In this document: piece after piece, positions 12,116-22,600 of the stretch
Numbering within the stretch: the first letter of the stretch is position 1
Layout: each line of letters begins with the position of its first letter
Origin: Plumapathes pennacea
Lineage: Eukaryota; Cnidaria; Anthozoa; Antipatharia; Myriopathidae
Direction: 5' to 3'
NCBI GenBank assembly: GCA_964036295.1
Contig: OZ038462.1
Location: 13,254,440 to 13,318,439 of the forward strand
DNA: 64,000 nucleotides
Position numbers and translations under genes: made by a program
Notes under the pieces: model-generated
Databases searched by the model: none
Seen by the model: only the letters and a program-made list of their open reading frames with translations
Told to the model about the DNA's origin: nothing

Positions 12116-12154
12116 CTTTTCAATTTAAAGATTTGGTATTACGTTTTAAAATAA
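12116..12154. promoter_or_regulatory. Divergent integrase/capsid promoter, copy C
   Basis: Only 39 bases separate the integrase start (minus strand) from the capsid-like ATG at 12155. The core ATTTAAAGATTTG is also present in the equivalent gaps at 52303-52334 and 54730-54769, which marks it as the likely bidirectional promoter element. This is inferred from conservation and position. Confidence 0.5.
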
Positions 12155-13386
12155 ATGTCATTTGCAGAAATACTTCATCCAACTAGAAAACCGAAATTGT
12201 CTAGGGCAATGAAGGCAGAAAGAACAATTCATAGAACGACTTTCACACCATTATCTTCTAAGCCTAGGGAAACGAATTATGTTGACGTGCCAAAATTAAA
12301 TGAAAACATGGTGTTTGTTTCAAAAAGTATGTTTCTGAGGTTCAAGATAGATGTAGAAAAGGGGCATGCTGATGACCATCTTGTTCAAAATGTATCAAGA
12401 AACTTAGTAAAACGCATGAAATTACATTTGGTGGAAAAACTATTTGTGACACAGACAGATACGGTATTTTTCATGGATACCATGACATGCTGACGTGTGA
12501 GGAAGATGTAGAAAGAGGAATAATGAGTGAAGCTAAAAGAAAGGTTATGGCAAAAGGAAGTGGAGATGCTAAGATCAAGAAACAAACGAATACGACTTAT
12601 CTTAATAGGTATCACATTCCTTTATCTCAACCAGTTTTAGATGATCACGGAGTTTATTACCAAAGCGGGTTGAAATCAGAATTGAAATTTGAGATAACGC
12701 TTCCTCCAGCTTCTGCGATAGTAAAAACGTCAGACAAGACAAAAGGACATGGTTACGAATTGAAAGAGTTAGAATTAGAATATGCAACTATTGAAGACGA
12801 AAATATAGCCATAATTCCTAGTAATGCTTATCAAAACGGGAGAACTTTTTATTATGAGGATGTTCATCATTTCAAAAAACAATCATCAATTAACATTCTT
12901 TCTGGATCTACTATTAATTTTCATATAACTACACCAAGAAGTTCTATGAAAGGAATAATGTTATTCTTTTTGAAAAATTTTGATTTTGGGGCGACGAAAG
13001 CAGAAGATTTTATTAATCCCCTCGTTAATTCTGTCAAAGTTTCTATCAATGGTGTTCCACACAAGTTATTTTCAGATGGAATTTTACGAGAGGATGTTTG
13101 GTCAATGATTTTGAAAAGATTTGATTATGTTGAGGATCACTTCAAGGAAATCGACTTTCATAACGACAAATTTGCTTTGTGGGTTGATTTAAGATCAACA
13201 CCAGATAATAACCTTCATGGTGATGGAATTGTGGTAGGGAGATCACACGATGGTGTTAGATTAGTTGTTGACTTAGCCGGTATTTCAGGTGAGACCGTTG
13301 ATTGTCACGTCTTTCTTGTATCTGATGCAGCAGTTTTTGTTAGTGACGGAGTAGTAAAAGATGTAAGAATTCAACCATCTTCTTGA
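12155..13386 (+). pseudogene. Polinton C: probable major capsid (double jelly-roll-like) protein, one frameshift
   Basis: The ATG at 12155 opens AEILHPTRKPKLSRAMKAER. One lost base near 12420 moves the frame, and the rest (12487-13386) is open to the stop. The protein would be about 410 residues. Conserved segments shared with copies D and E include YHIPLSQPVLDDHGVYYQSG, HGYELKELELEYATIED, FYYEDVHHF, NPLVNSVKVSINGVPHKLF and FALWVDLRSTPDNNLHGDG. The position between integrase and packaging ATPase, the length and the beta-rich character fit the hexon-like capsid protein of Polinton/adintovirus elements. I am inferring this rather than reading a diagnostic motif, so 'conserved structural protein' is the safer name. 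A single frameshift means this copy is recently dead or affected by a base-call error. Confidence 0.6.
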
Positions 13387-13424
13387 GTTTCTAAGACTTA
13401 AAAATATACGATTTCATATCCAAA

Positions 13425-14057
13425 AATGGTAAATATGAAATCAAAAGTACCATTTCATTGTTTGATTACTGGACCAACTAATTGTGGAAAAACACAATAC
13501 TTTAGACATGTGTCTTTAACTTTATCGTCTTGATTTGCCCAACTTTTGCAACAAACAAAACTTATGAAGGATTTTCCAATCTTGACAAATGCTTTTTTGT
13601 CATGATGCCAAATCCGAGTGAATCTGAAGATGTTGAAGAGTGTTTGGAAATTTGTGCAGATCTATTTCATGATAATAAAATTGATGATCTTGGAAGACAA
13701 ACCAAAGTTCTCATAATTCTTGATGATTGTGCAGTGAGTGCAGATGTGAAAAAGAGAAGCAGTATATTAATTGATCTCGTGTTTAGTGGAAGACATATTG
13801 GAATTCCTGTTTGGGTTTTAACACAACAATTAACAAGCATCGCAAAACCATTCAGAGACAATCTTGGATGTGTGATTGCATTTCATAATCCAGAATGTGA
13901 TGGAACAGATTTACTTTTCAAAAAGTTTGGTTCCGGAATTGATAATAATGAAAAGAAAATTATTTGTGAAATTTTAAAAAATGAGAAACACTCAAGAATT
14001 TGTTTTTCTCTTCGTCATCCATTTTCATATCATGTTGAAATTCCACAAACAACTTAA
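13425..14057 (+). pseudogene. Polinton C: A32/FtsK-HerA-type genome-packaging ATPase, small deletion
   Basis: It starts near 13425 (MVNMKSKVPFHC). The Walker A motif ITGPTNCGKTQ lies at about 13465-13497 and the Walker B motif VLIILDDC at about 13708-13731. It continues through GRHIGIPVWVLTQQLTS, FHNPECDGTDLLFKKFGSG and RICFSLRHPFSYHV to a stop at 14055-14057. Compared with copy D, a stretch just after TQYF (about 13504) is deleted and shifts the frame. The main open part therefore begins at 13530. The family powers packaging of viral DNA into capsids, and its place directly after the capsid-like gene fits. Confidence 0.75.
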
Positions 14058-14093
14058 GATTTCATTTACACAAATAAAATGTAAACTGTAATG

Positions 14094-14606
14094 AATATGT
14101 TAATATTGAAGAAAATCAACCAAAAGAAGAACCAACTCCAGTCGAAGAACCGAAACCATAAAGAAAGCCAAGAGCGAGAAAAAATAAAGAAGAACCTGAA
14201 ATAGATCCAGAGGTACAAATTAAAATATCAAGAAATAGAGATATTCTTGCATCAGTTGCCATGTTGGATGGTTTGGAAAAATATGTTGGAGAGAATATAA
14301 GTGCAGTTGATATTAGAAAAGAGAATGCCACTGAAATAGAATCTTTATTCAAAATTTATGAAGAAAAATCTGGTCTAGAATTAATGGAAGATGGAATGGG
14401 TGTATTTGTTGAATGAATTGTCAAAGGACTTTCGTTTTCTCTTACATTCGATGAAGAAGAGTCTTTGAAGAAAGATGTTTGATAATAAACAATTAGGAAG
14501 AAGAATTGGGAGATATGCGTCAAAAGTTTCTGAGGAATATGGAGACGTTGTGATATTGCAAAGCATATTGTATTTTCAAAAGATGAATCGACAAATGTTG
14601 AAATAA
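14094..14606 (+). pseudogene. Polinton C late gene 1: Pro/Glu-rich N-terminus, internal stops
   Basis: Reading from about 14098 gives an acidic, proline-rich start (QPKEEPTPVEEPKP). A TAA follows near 14158, then a basic patch (RKPRARKNKEEPE) and a helical region (ILASVAMLDGLEKYVGENIS) to a TGA near 14413. Another frame then continues KDFRFLLHSMKKSL with a further stop, ending LYFQKMNRQMLK at 14604-14606. The pieces line up as one late gene directly after the packaging ATPase. I do not recognise its function. Two stops and one frame change make it a pseudogene. Confidence 0.45.
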
Positions 14607-14662
14607 ATAAAGAATAAATGTATTTCTATGCTAACATGAATTAAGAATTTGCAAGCGATTTC

Positions 14663-15089
14663 ATGAAAATGTCAGAATCTACAGAAAATACAGATCAAAT
14701 AACAAGTGTTCCGACCGATATCGAAAAGAAACCTGTGAAGAAAGAAGATCCAAAGAAAGTCCGCTGCTGCTGGTAAATCCTTGGCAAAAAAGAACAAGGA
14801 AGCAAGAGAAGCATTAAGAAAGAGTCAGGAAAATCAGAAAAATAATGACAGTGTTAATCCTTTGAGTTTCTTGGATGTGACTAATGGATTACAAATGACA
14901 GCCGGTTTGATAGGTTCTTGTTTTATGATTTATCACGGTTATAGATTTTTTTATCCACCAAAATCTGAAGAATCTGTCGAACATGTCAAACATGAAATGG
15001 TTGTGAAAAAACCTGTTGAGACGAATCAAGAGAAAGAATCAATTCCAGTTAAGAAACCTAAGAATCAAACAAATATTGATATGGAGTGA
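14663..15089 (+). pseudogene. Polinton C late gene 2: single-span membrane protein, one frameshift
   Basis: Candidate starts are 14663 and 14669. The N-terminus is acidic and lysine-rich (SESTENTDQITSVPTDIEKK). One extra base near 14760 shifts the frame, and reading resumes at 14781 (AKKNKEAREALRKSQENQ). A hydrophobic span, GLIGSCFMIYHGYRFFY, lies around residues 40-56 of the downstream ORF. A charged tail ends NQTNIDME at 15089. It belongs to a run of small membrane proteins downstream of the ATPase, a position typical of virion membrane or assembly factors. Function unknown. Confidence 0.5.
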
Positions 15090-15112
15090 GATTAGTATTT
15101 CGTATTTTCAAA

Positions 15113-15348
15113 ATGAGTAGTGACAGTAAACTTGTTAATAATGCGAAAGAGGCTGTCGCTCTGGTTGCGATTTCTGCAGGAATCGGATATGCAGTGAAGA
15201 AAGCATTAAGTAAGGCAGTAACTTTCCTTCTTCCAGTTTGATGAATGCCGTCGAATGGACAGGAGTTATGATTGCTGCAATATATGCAAGAGATTATCTT
15301 TTTGAACAATACAATTATTCCAACTTAAGAAATAAACTAATAAAATAA
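15113..15348 (+). pseudogene. Polinton C late gene 3: small membrane protein, one frameshift
   Basis: The ATG at 15113 opens SSDSKLVNNAKEAVALVAIS, with a hydrophobic helix AVALVAISAGIGYAV. A frameshift near 15235 leads into a second segment, WTGVMIAAIYARDYLFEQYN, that ends at TAA 15346-15348. The next gene starts two bases later, at 15350. The tight packing fits an operon-like viral gene array. I cannot assign a function. Confidence 0.45.
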
Positions 15349-15349
15349 A

Positions 15350-15535
15350 ATGGGATATATAACTTTATCAGTACTTGGATTCTTGCTTGGTAGAGCGCTA
15401 AATGATATTGCAATAAGGAGAAATAAGGTTCCCAAATTTTCAAATTTAGAATCTGGAATAGATCCAGACAAAGAAGAACTTGACATTATAGGTGCTGCTT
15501 TTTCATTCATTGGTTTTTTGCTTTTGGATTATTAG
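15350..15535 (+). CDS. Polinton C late gene 4: 61-residue membrane protein
   Basis: An intact short ORF with two hydrophobic helices (ITLSVLGFLLGRAL near the start and IIGAAFSFIGFLLLDY at the end) separated by a polar loop with NKVPKFSNLESGIDPDKEE. It begins two bases after the preceding stop and overlaps the region before gene 5. It is the only late gene here without a visible break. Function unknown; a virion membrane role is inferred from context only. Confidence 0.5.
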   Translation: MGYITLSVLGFLLGRALNDIAIRRNKVPKFSNLESGIDPDKEELDIIGAAFSFIGFLLLDY

Positions 15536-15569
15536 CATAAAGAATTACTATGCCATTCTAAATAAAAGA

Positions 15570-15993
15570 ATGGCAATAATCCTAACGACCGCTATTGGGG
15601 CTATATTAAATGCAGGAACATTCATTAGGGATAGTTATTTAGCAAAATTCTTATCAGGAAAAGACCAAGACAAAGAAAGAAAAAGACATGATTTGGCGAT
15701 GGAAAAATACGAAAAAAATTACAACGATTGGAAAGAAAAAATGGGGAAAATAGAACTTTGGCAAGAACAACGAGAGAGAGAGAAATAAAAAGGTTGCTTC
15801 ATATAATTTTCGAAGCACAGACGAAGCGTTGAAAGCTTATGCTGAAGCTCATCCAGGCAAATCAGTTGAAAATTTGAAAGAACCTAATTTCAACAATTAT
15901 TATTCTCCAAGCAAAGATCAAAAGAATGGAGAGATGATATTTACAGGATTGACTGTAGCTGGTTTAGCATATGGTGTTTCAAAAATTTATTGA
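15570..15993 (+). pseudogene. Polinton C late gene 5: membrane/coiled-coil protein, GA-run frameshift
   Basis: The ATG at 15570 opens a hydrophobic N-terminus (AIILTTAIGAILNAGTFI). A long charged helix follows (about residues 27-72, rich in Lys and Glu). In the run cgagagagagagaaat near 15770-15785 the frame slips and the ORF stops at 15788. In the other frame the protein continues KVASYNFRSTDEALKAYAEA and ends with a second hydrophobic helix (IFTGLTVAGLAYGVSKIY) at 15991-15993. The slip lies in a dinucleotide repeat, so replication slippage or a sequencing error are equally likely causes. Confidence 0.45.
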
Positions 15994-16006
15994 CTTAATG
16001 TTTTTA

Positions 16007-16580
16007 TGACTCAATGGAGAGTTGAATGAGAAACTTCCAAAACCGATAAAGAATAGTCTCGGTCCACCTGCAGAAAACGTCATCGAAGACAATGAACTAA
16101 TGAGAGCAGAAGTTCAGGAGAAACTCAAAAGTTTTGAAGAAAGAAGACCAGAAACTTCTGGATCCGCGAGAGAAAGAATTGATGAACAAGTAGAAGAACT
16201 AGAGCACGAGGATCAAGAGCTAGAGCGAGAAAACGAAATTATTAAAGAAAGAATGTCTTTAAAAGATTGAGTAAAGGCGATCTTTAAAAAGTATTGCTTG
16301 TCTGTCGTTGGTGTTTTAGCAGCTGTGGGAACTATAATTGGCGTCATCGTATCAAATCTAAAAGCAGGTCTAATCAAAGGTAGCAAAAGGTGTTGGAAAT
16401 GGTCTCAAAGAGATTGGAAAAAAGTTGGCTGAAAGTCTTCCTGGAATGGCTGGAGCGATAGTTTCCTTTTTAAAGCCGCTGGCTTATGAGGCTATCAGTT
16501 TTCTCTCTAAACATGCCTGGTTATTGATTCTTCTTGTTGTGACTTTTGTCATTGAACAATTTAAGAATAAGAAAAAATGA
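16007..16580 (+). pseudogene. Polinton C late gene 6: coiled-coil then two-helix membrane protein
   Basis: ORF 16022-16270 encodes a strongly charged coiled coil (ERIDEQVEELEHEDQELERE). After the TGA at 16268-16270 the same frame continues VKAIFKKY, then a hydrophobic helix VVGVLAAVGTIIGVIVSNL. A frameshift near 16380 then gives GVGNGLKEIGKKLAESLPG. Two further hydrophobic segments follow, GMAGAIVSFLKPLAYEAISF and AWLLILLVVTFVIEQF, to TGA 16578-16580. I remember similar proteins from cnidarian Polintons but know of no function. Its place in the late cluster suggests a virion or membrane role. Confidence 0.5.
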
Positions 16581-16589
16581 TTGTAAATT

Positions 16590-16808
16590 ATGTATCAAAC
16601 AAGTTTTTTTTTATTAAAATTAACCCCTGTCGAAGTAGTAGGAAGAGCCATAAAAAATGATGGTGGTGTCAAATCCAAAGTAAAACTTGCTAAACAAATT
16701 CGAGGAGCAAAATGTTTTGAAATGTTATGTGATTTCTCTTACCTTAACTCAGCCATGGCAGTAAGATGTGATCTTTCTGAGACGATAGTTTCCACTTCAC
16801 AAACATAA
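16590..16808 (+). CDS. Polinton C: unrecognised 72-residue ORF
   Basis: ORF reading TPVEVVGRAIKNDGGVKSKV and later FEMLCDFSYLNSAMAVRCD. It has no motif that I recognise. It lies between two better-supported late genes and on the same strand. It may be the N-terminal part of the next gene or a chance ORF. Confidence 0.3.
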   Translation: MYQTSFFLLKLTPVEVVGRAIKNDGGVKSKVKLAKQIRGAKCFEMLCDFSYLNSAMAVRCDLSETIVSTSQT

Positions 16809-16857
16809 AGAGAATTAATTTTGACGGTACTTTATAGATAGTTAGGCAAGAAAAAAC

Positions 16858-17635
16858 TATGTTGCTCATAAAAAACGACAAAGCCACCAGAGTGATTCCA
16901 ATAAATCCATCGAAAGGCGTAATAGATGAATTCCTCATCGAAATTTTCTTTCTCAGAGATAAAGACCTATCACCAGACGATGAAAGGGAGTCATTTGAAT
17001 GACGACAAAATGTGTGAAGTTATTACAAAAGAGAAATTGTACCCTGACATTCCAAAGGATTCTAACGCTTTCAGGTTATCTGTCTGCTCAATAATTCTTG
17101 AAACGATGAAAAAGAACTTGGAACATGATGTCAAGAAGAGAAACGAAAAATAAAAAAACATTCTAGGTTAGGAACAGTAAACATCTTTTCTTCAGCAGGC
17201 GCTTCAGTTTTATCACTTTCTGGAGCAGGTATTTCAGGAACTGGTTTTGGTGTCATTGTTGGTGCACCTCTCAACGGAGTCGGAGCACTCCAGGGAGCTA
17301 CATCTCTTTTAACTATTGCACTTGATAAGGATGATAAGGAAACAATTAGAAAATTAACGATTTACAAAAAGCTAATATCACTTGGTCAATCAAAAATTAG
17401 CAGCATTCATGAAATGGCGAATAAGGCACTTTCAGATGAAAACGTCTCTGAGGAAGAGTTTAGAAAAACGAACGACGAACGAAATAATTACGAATCACAA
17501 AGATCAGAAATTCGTAAGGTTCCAAATAAGGAAGGAACGCTAAAAAGATCGCAAAACATAAGAGATTTGACAGAAGAACTTTTGAAACGTCTTCAACAAT
17601 CGAAAACTTTTTCGATAAACTCGATATTGACATAA
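16858..17635 (+). pseudogene. Polinton C late gene 7: Gly/Ala-rich hydrophobic core with helical tail, frameshifted
   Basis: Three frame segments read as one protein. The first is 16858-17000 (LLIKNDKATRVIPINPSKGV). The second is 16980-17153 (CEVITKEKLYPDIPKDSNAF then IILETMKKNLEHDVKKRN). After a slip in an A-run near 17145 comes a Gly/Ser/Ala-rich segment (SSAGASVLSLSGAGISGTGF, about 17190-17250). A helical tail (SSIHEMANKALSDENVSEEE) runs to 17635. The small-residue hydrophobic core resembles a membrane-inserting segment. I recall related proteins in cnidarian Polintons, function unknown. The upstream half is too short to be independent, which favours one broken gene. Confidence 0.45.
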
Positions 17636-17759
17636 ACATTAGAATTAGAACGCGAGACCAAAGGCTAGAACCAAGCGCACCTCCTCCATATAATGAATAC
17701 TAGATTTAAAAGTTTATTGTTTTGTATTAAACAATACAAAACAAAGACATGAGTAAAAA

Positions 17760-19332
17760 ATGTTTTTCAACCAAATGAGTACCTTATCCATTCTAAAGAA
17801 TAAAGAATACTTTGGTACTGATTATACAGGCCAAACAAATCAAAATAATCCTTGGTTTCCGCAACAACATAATGCTGCTGGTGATGAAAATATAAAAGTT
17901 TAGTCACACGAAGAAGTTGAAAGAATTGCAAAAGAAAATAAACTCAGAAAAGAGAAAGTTGAAGAAGTACTAAAGAAAAAAAGAGAAGCTTATAATATGT
18001 TCAAGAAATATTTCCCTGATGCAAAAGATGAAAAGTTTCTCGCTGTTGATGAGGGAGATGGAGATGGAAAATTTTCAATTGAGTGGAAGGACTACACAAC
18101 ACCTTTCAATCATTCCACAAAACCAGTGCCAACTGATTTAAAAATTTACCTTACGCCTGACAAAGTTCTTCATCGCGAAGATGAAAAATGTTTTCATGAA
18201 TGAAACGCTCACTTTTACAACTGCTAAACAGGCTAAAAAATGGTTAGCAGGACCTGACACAACATTTGGCCACAACAACTGAGCTTTGCTGTTTGGTGTG
18301 CCACTTGTGGATGCGGTATTGGTTTAGATGAAAATTATTCAAAAGTAGTTCAAAGTTTAATTGAATTTCATGTTTACTTTACCATAAGAAGGGTCTTAAA
18401 CGAGTTGGGTGTTGCTTTACCTAATAGAAATGCTTTTATTGTATTGAATAATCCTGTTGACAAAGAAAAATATCAAGCTTTGTGTAAAGAGTTTGGATTG
18501 AATAACCCTGACCTTCGATGGACACGTGGAACAAATGGTGGATTAGGTGATGTTTACGCTTATGATCACGTTCACGGTCATTATTCTAACACAAGAACAA
18601 GTCCTTGGTTTTCAAATGAAGATGCAAAGTGGCCTAATGGAGGATTACACTTTTCAGATCAGAGCGGTTCTTCGAATAATTGATTCAACAAATTCGAAAT
18701 GATTTTCATCAAGGAAAACAACATGAATGGTTCGCTTTAAGGAGGGGAAAAGGTGTCACAAAAGCAGGACTTGGAAGACTCAATAGAAGTATCGAGGCTT
18801 TCGTCTATTGTGTTTTGGGAGCACAAGCGAATGTTAGAAATCCGATCGTTGGAGGCGGAGGTGGAGTTCAAGAAGCGCAACAAGAAATGTTGATTTTGTT
18901 TGAAAGCGCTGTGATCGAAGAAGATATTTCGAAAAGTATTTCAAGATATCAACTAGCTGTTCAAAATGCAAAAGTAAAATTAGACTTTGCCATAACTCCG
19001 GGAACTTGGTTAATTCCTTCTGAATTAGTCATCAACACAGGAAGAGTCGATGGTTATAACAACAAATTACAAAAAGCTACGGATGAAATGAAGTTTGGGG
19101 TGAATGATTCAGTAAACAAAAAGAAAAGCGAAAAAGATGTGAATACTAATGAAACCACAGATGAAAAGCCAAACAGAAACATGAATACTAATGATGACGA
19201 AAATAAAAAGCAAAATCCTATTAAACAAAAAGGGCAGACACGAATTCTTCAACAAGCGCTAGAATACATGAAGAAAAATTGGCTTCATTCGCTTTAGTTG
19301 TCGGTGGATCTGTTTGGTGGTGGTTTCATTAA
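17760..19332 (+). pseudogene. Polinton C late gene 8: large conserved late protein with C-terminal membrane anchor
   Basis: The ATG at 17760 opens NQMSTLSILKNKEYFGTDYT. A TAG at 17901-17903 interrupts it, then a charged helix leads to YNMFKKYFPDAKDEKF, DGDGKFSIEWKDYTTPFN and KPVPTDLKIYLTP. The frame leaves near 18190, returns near 18280 (FAVWCATCGCGIGLDENYSK), and runs through RWTRGTNGGLGDVYAYDHVH to 18683. It then shifts to 18680-19297 (EWFALRRGKGVTKAGLGRLN, a Gly-rich turn GGGGG, LDFAITPGTWLIPSELVIN). A last shift gives a hydrophobic tail (FALVVGGSVWWWF) ending near 19332. At roughly 510 residues it is the largest late protein. I have seen this family in cnidarian Polintons without known function; a virion role is inferred. 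Confidence 0.55.
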
Positions 19333-19403
19333 GGAACACACTAATGTTACAAAATCCGACGTGTCTGGTTTTTTCAACAACAAAAATCTTTAAAGCAAAC
19401 AAA

Positions 19404-19503
19404 ATGAGAAAATCGCGCAGGCGTTGGGTCTATGTCGAAACGCTACAAACGAAATTATAATGTAAAGCGAAAAACTATTAAATTCATAACAAATTTGTTA
19501 TGA
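19404..19503 (+). CDS. Very basic mini-ORFs at the Polinton C right end
   Basis: Two overlapping short frames are very rich in Arg/Lys: 19404-19460 (MRKSRRRW...) and 19432-19503 (MSKRYKRNYNVKRK...). Small basic DNA-condensing proteins occur in related capsid-bearing elements, so this may be a broken core protein. The length is too short for confidence. Confidence 0.3.
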
Positions 19504-19506
19504 ATT
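19481..19506. repeat. Perfect 26-bp palindrome between convergent genes
   Basis: Bases 19481-19506 read AATTCATAAC, AAATTT, GTTATGAATT, identical to their own reverse complement. It lies between the plus-strand basic ORF and the end of a minus-strand frame at 19573. It may act as a bidirectional terminator-like hairpin or a replication/terminal structure; this is inference. Confidence 0.7.
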
Positions 19507-19572
19507 AATTTAGTGATCTCTTAATTACATTCATAAAGCGCAGTCACCCAACGCGTTGGGTTGATGTAAATT

Positions 19573-19690
19573 TTAATCTTCTTCGCTTTCAACTTTATCA
19601 ACAAAGATTTCTACCTCGCCATCCTCAATTCTTGACATTGGACTAACAATCGCTTTCGTCAAACTTACTTGTAGATACGCGTTTGTAAAT
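19573..19690 (-). pseudogene. C-terminal end of an unidentified minus-strand Polinton gene
   Basis: The minus-strand frame entering from 19690 reads AYLQVSLTKAIVSPM, then DGEVEIFVDKVESEED, and stops at 19573-19575. It is cut off by the Helitron inverted repeat, which starts at 19691. It is convergent with the late genes, which suggests a right-end gene of Polinton C. I do not recognise the family. Confidence 0.4.
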
Positions 19691-22600
19691 ACCTTCAGGA
19701 AATTTGGAGCAGTTTCCCTTCCAACCAAAAATGTGGTGTTGTTGACCAGGAGCTGATGTTTCTGTATTATCCATTTCAGTTTGATTTGGTGGTGGAGATG
19801 TGACAGGGATTGAGCATGTCAAAGGCATTTCATTGAGGTGAGATGGTTGTTGTGACTGTGAAATATTTGCTTCAGGGTACGTTTCAGAACAGTTTTCCAT
19901 GGTGTTTGGGTCTGTTTCTGCAGCGTAGTTAGGTTGTAGGTCCACAGTTTGGGCTGTTTGGATTTCATCACAACCCAAGTCAGGTACTTGATCCTGGACC
20001 AAGGATACTTCAAGCACTGTTACTTCCATTTCTTCATCTTGGTTGTCAGATAGTCCTCCCTCAATTTCGCTCACAACTGGATCTTCATTGGGCTGCTGGT
20101 CACCAATATCTTCTTCAAGAAAGTTGGTAACAAATCGTGTAACTTTGCCATTTCCATCAGGTATGTTGAGGAAGTGGGCAGGAACTGTTAGGTTCTGTTG
20201 AATGCACTCACTCCAGCACTGAGCAAGGTATTCTTCTTCTTTCTTCAAGTTGGAAGATCGAAAATGGTGAAGAATGGGGCCATCACTGTGCACGTCGTGT
20301 TCAGCATCTGAGTCGAAGAATTCTAACTCTCCTCTCACCTGGTTGTACTTCCACCTTACTCCCTCCCCTGGCAACAGAAAGTCACTAATTCGTTCCAAAT
20401 GAGCTTGCCACCATTTGTTGTATTTTGCCTTATCATCCAGAATCCAGCTGGGCACCTTGGTGTTTCCAAACTTTGGAAGAGTTGCAGCAAGCTTGGTGCT
20501 TTTGCTCTGTTGCTTTTGCTGCTCTGTGTGTGCATGTTGATGTATTCTAAGTTGCTCTTCAGCCTGGAGCCTCAGGAACACATTTGTGATGACATGGCCT
20601 GGTTTGTAGCTTGAGGTTGAATTGGTGATTCCTTTGATTACATTGAAGATTCGTTCTTCATTTTCTGCATTGGAGGACTGACCAGATATTAGGCGAAGCT
20701 GTATGGGCTCATGGGATACAAGGTTGTGGAGGTATTTCCCATACAGTTTTCTGGCACTCTGTGCTAAAGGTGTTGAACCAAACTCAAGGTGACACATGGC
20801 AAAGTGAAGGAAGCTGACATTGTGATACCTGAGTATGAGACGGGGGCATCTCTTGCAGTCTTCAGAATACAGTACTTGCTCCATCTCCACAGGGGTATCC
20901 AGAAGTGTCTGTAATGTCTCTGTCAGAAGCCCTCTCAACCTCTTGGCAAACATGATGATGGCAGATCGGTAGTCACATGCTCGTTTGGTTTCCTTGTCTC
21001 CCAGGGTAAGCTCCCAAGTCTCATCAAATGTCGTCTTCTGTTCACCAGTGAGGTGCTTGGGCAACTCCTCCAGTAGGTTAGAGATGTGGCTGGACAGGTC
21101 ATGCATAGGCTCACATGGAAGGGCTTCATAAGACCCCAGGCCAAGGCTTTCCAGAGATGCTTGTGGGTTGGAGTAAAGCAAGGCTGGGACACGCTGAACT
21201 CCACGTAGCTCATATGTGAGCTCACTTTCCAGGTCAACTTTTTTCATGCTTTTCACCCCTCCAAGAAGTCTTCTTCCTTCCAGCTCCTCCATCAACTCAT
21301 CTTTCTTGATTCCTTTCAGTGGTTTTGGCCTTCCCAAACGAGAGTTCCGCTTGCCAAATGGACCTGCAAGGATGACCTTTTGTTTTTCCTCCAGTGACCG
21401 ATGTTTGCATTTAAACATATAGTCCAAATCATCCCCCATGGCAGCGTGCATGCCACAAACAGAACAGAAAAAGTGGCCTCCTTTCTCCTGCCCAGTCTCG
21501 AAAGCCACAGCTGGACCATCACCTTTGAAGAATCTCATTATGTCACAGACTGGGATGCCAGGTGAGACATCTATGTGATTGGTGAGTTGTTCAAGGCAGT
21601 TAGATCTGGTTTCTATGTAGGCCAGCTGCTCAACATCACTGCTGCACACCTTCCCACAATGTAAATGTCAGGCTTTTCCACTTCTATTTGAACATCTACC
21701 CACTGGCCGGTCATCTGGTGATACTCTGCTGGTGTGAGGTAGAATGCAGGGTCGTAAATGGAGGAGACCATGAAGACTATATGGCCATGGTTTGCCACAG
21801 TGGAATGGTCGTGCCACACCAGAAGATGTCTTTGCCTTTCAATTTTCTTTAGCTTCTCTCTCATCATTGTCAGCCCTTCCCCATCATCCAATTTACCAAG
21901 TTCACTGAGGCTGTTTGACACTGCAAGCCGGGTCATGTCGTCATAGTGCTTATCAGCATGCTGCCTGATGTATTTCTTGTGCTTCGTCAAGGTTTTTCTG
22001 CGAATTTCATCCAGAGGCCTCTTTTGTCCTTCCACTACAAATTCTTCCCTCTTTACATTTCCCTCTATGTCGATGACAAGCTTTTCATACCTTCTCGGGA
22101 CAATACGTTCAGGTCTTTTTTGAGGTCATCATTGGTCTGTGGTGTTGGAATTGTTATTTCTCCTATGAGTTAAAACAATGCCAAAAGTCAGGATACGTAA
22201 TTGCATAGAACTGTCATATGTCTTAATTATTTTGCTGACTGTCATATTCATGCCAGTGTTCGTTTCCATAGTTTTTTATTGCATGTAAAATATTGTAGTT
22301 TGTCAGATTATGACAGTACATGTCAATCATCCATTAGTTACATGTACATGTATCAACATCAGTAGATTATATGTAGTATTTTTACATACCCCTGATTCCT
22401 CGCAGCTTCTTTCTCCTGAGCCTTGGCTCCTCTGTCTCGTCATGTCTCCTCTTAAATCGCTGGATGTTTATCCCCTCTTTGTTAAGAAATTCCTGAATTA
22501 TTTGTCCACCATTCTTGGCTGGCTCTCCTTTCTGGTTCACAACATTATACCTCCTGGCCAGATCATTTTCTCGATGTTGCCTGTATGGTCCTTTTTTGTT

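Noticed and set aside
14663-19332. Frameshifts in late genes as programmed frameshifting
   Set aside because: They are scattered, some fall in simple repeats or A-runs (15770, 17145), and no repeated slippery-site pattern is seen. Decay or base-call error is simpler.
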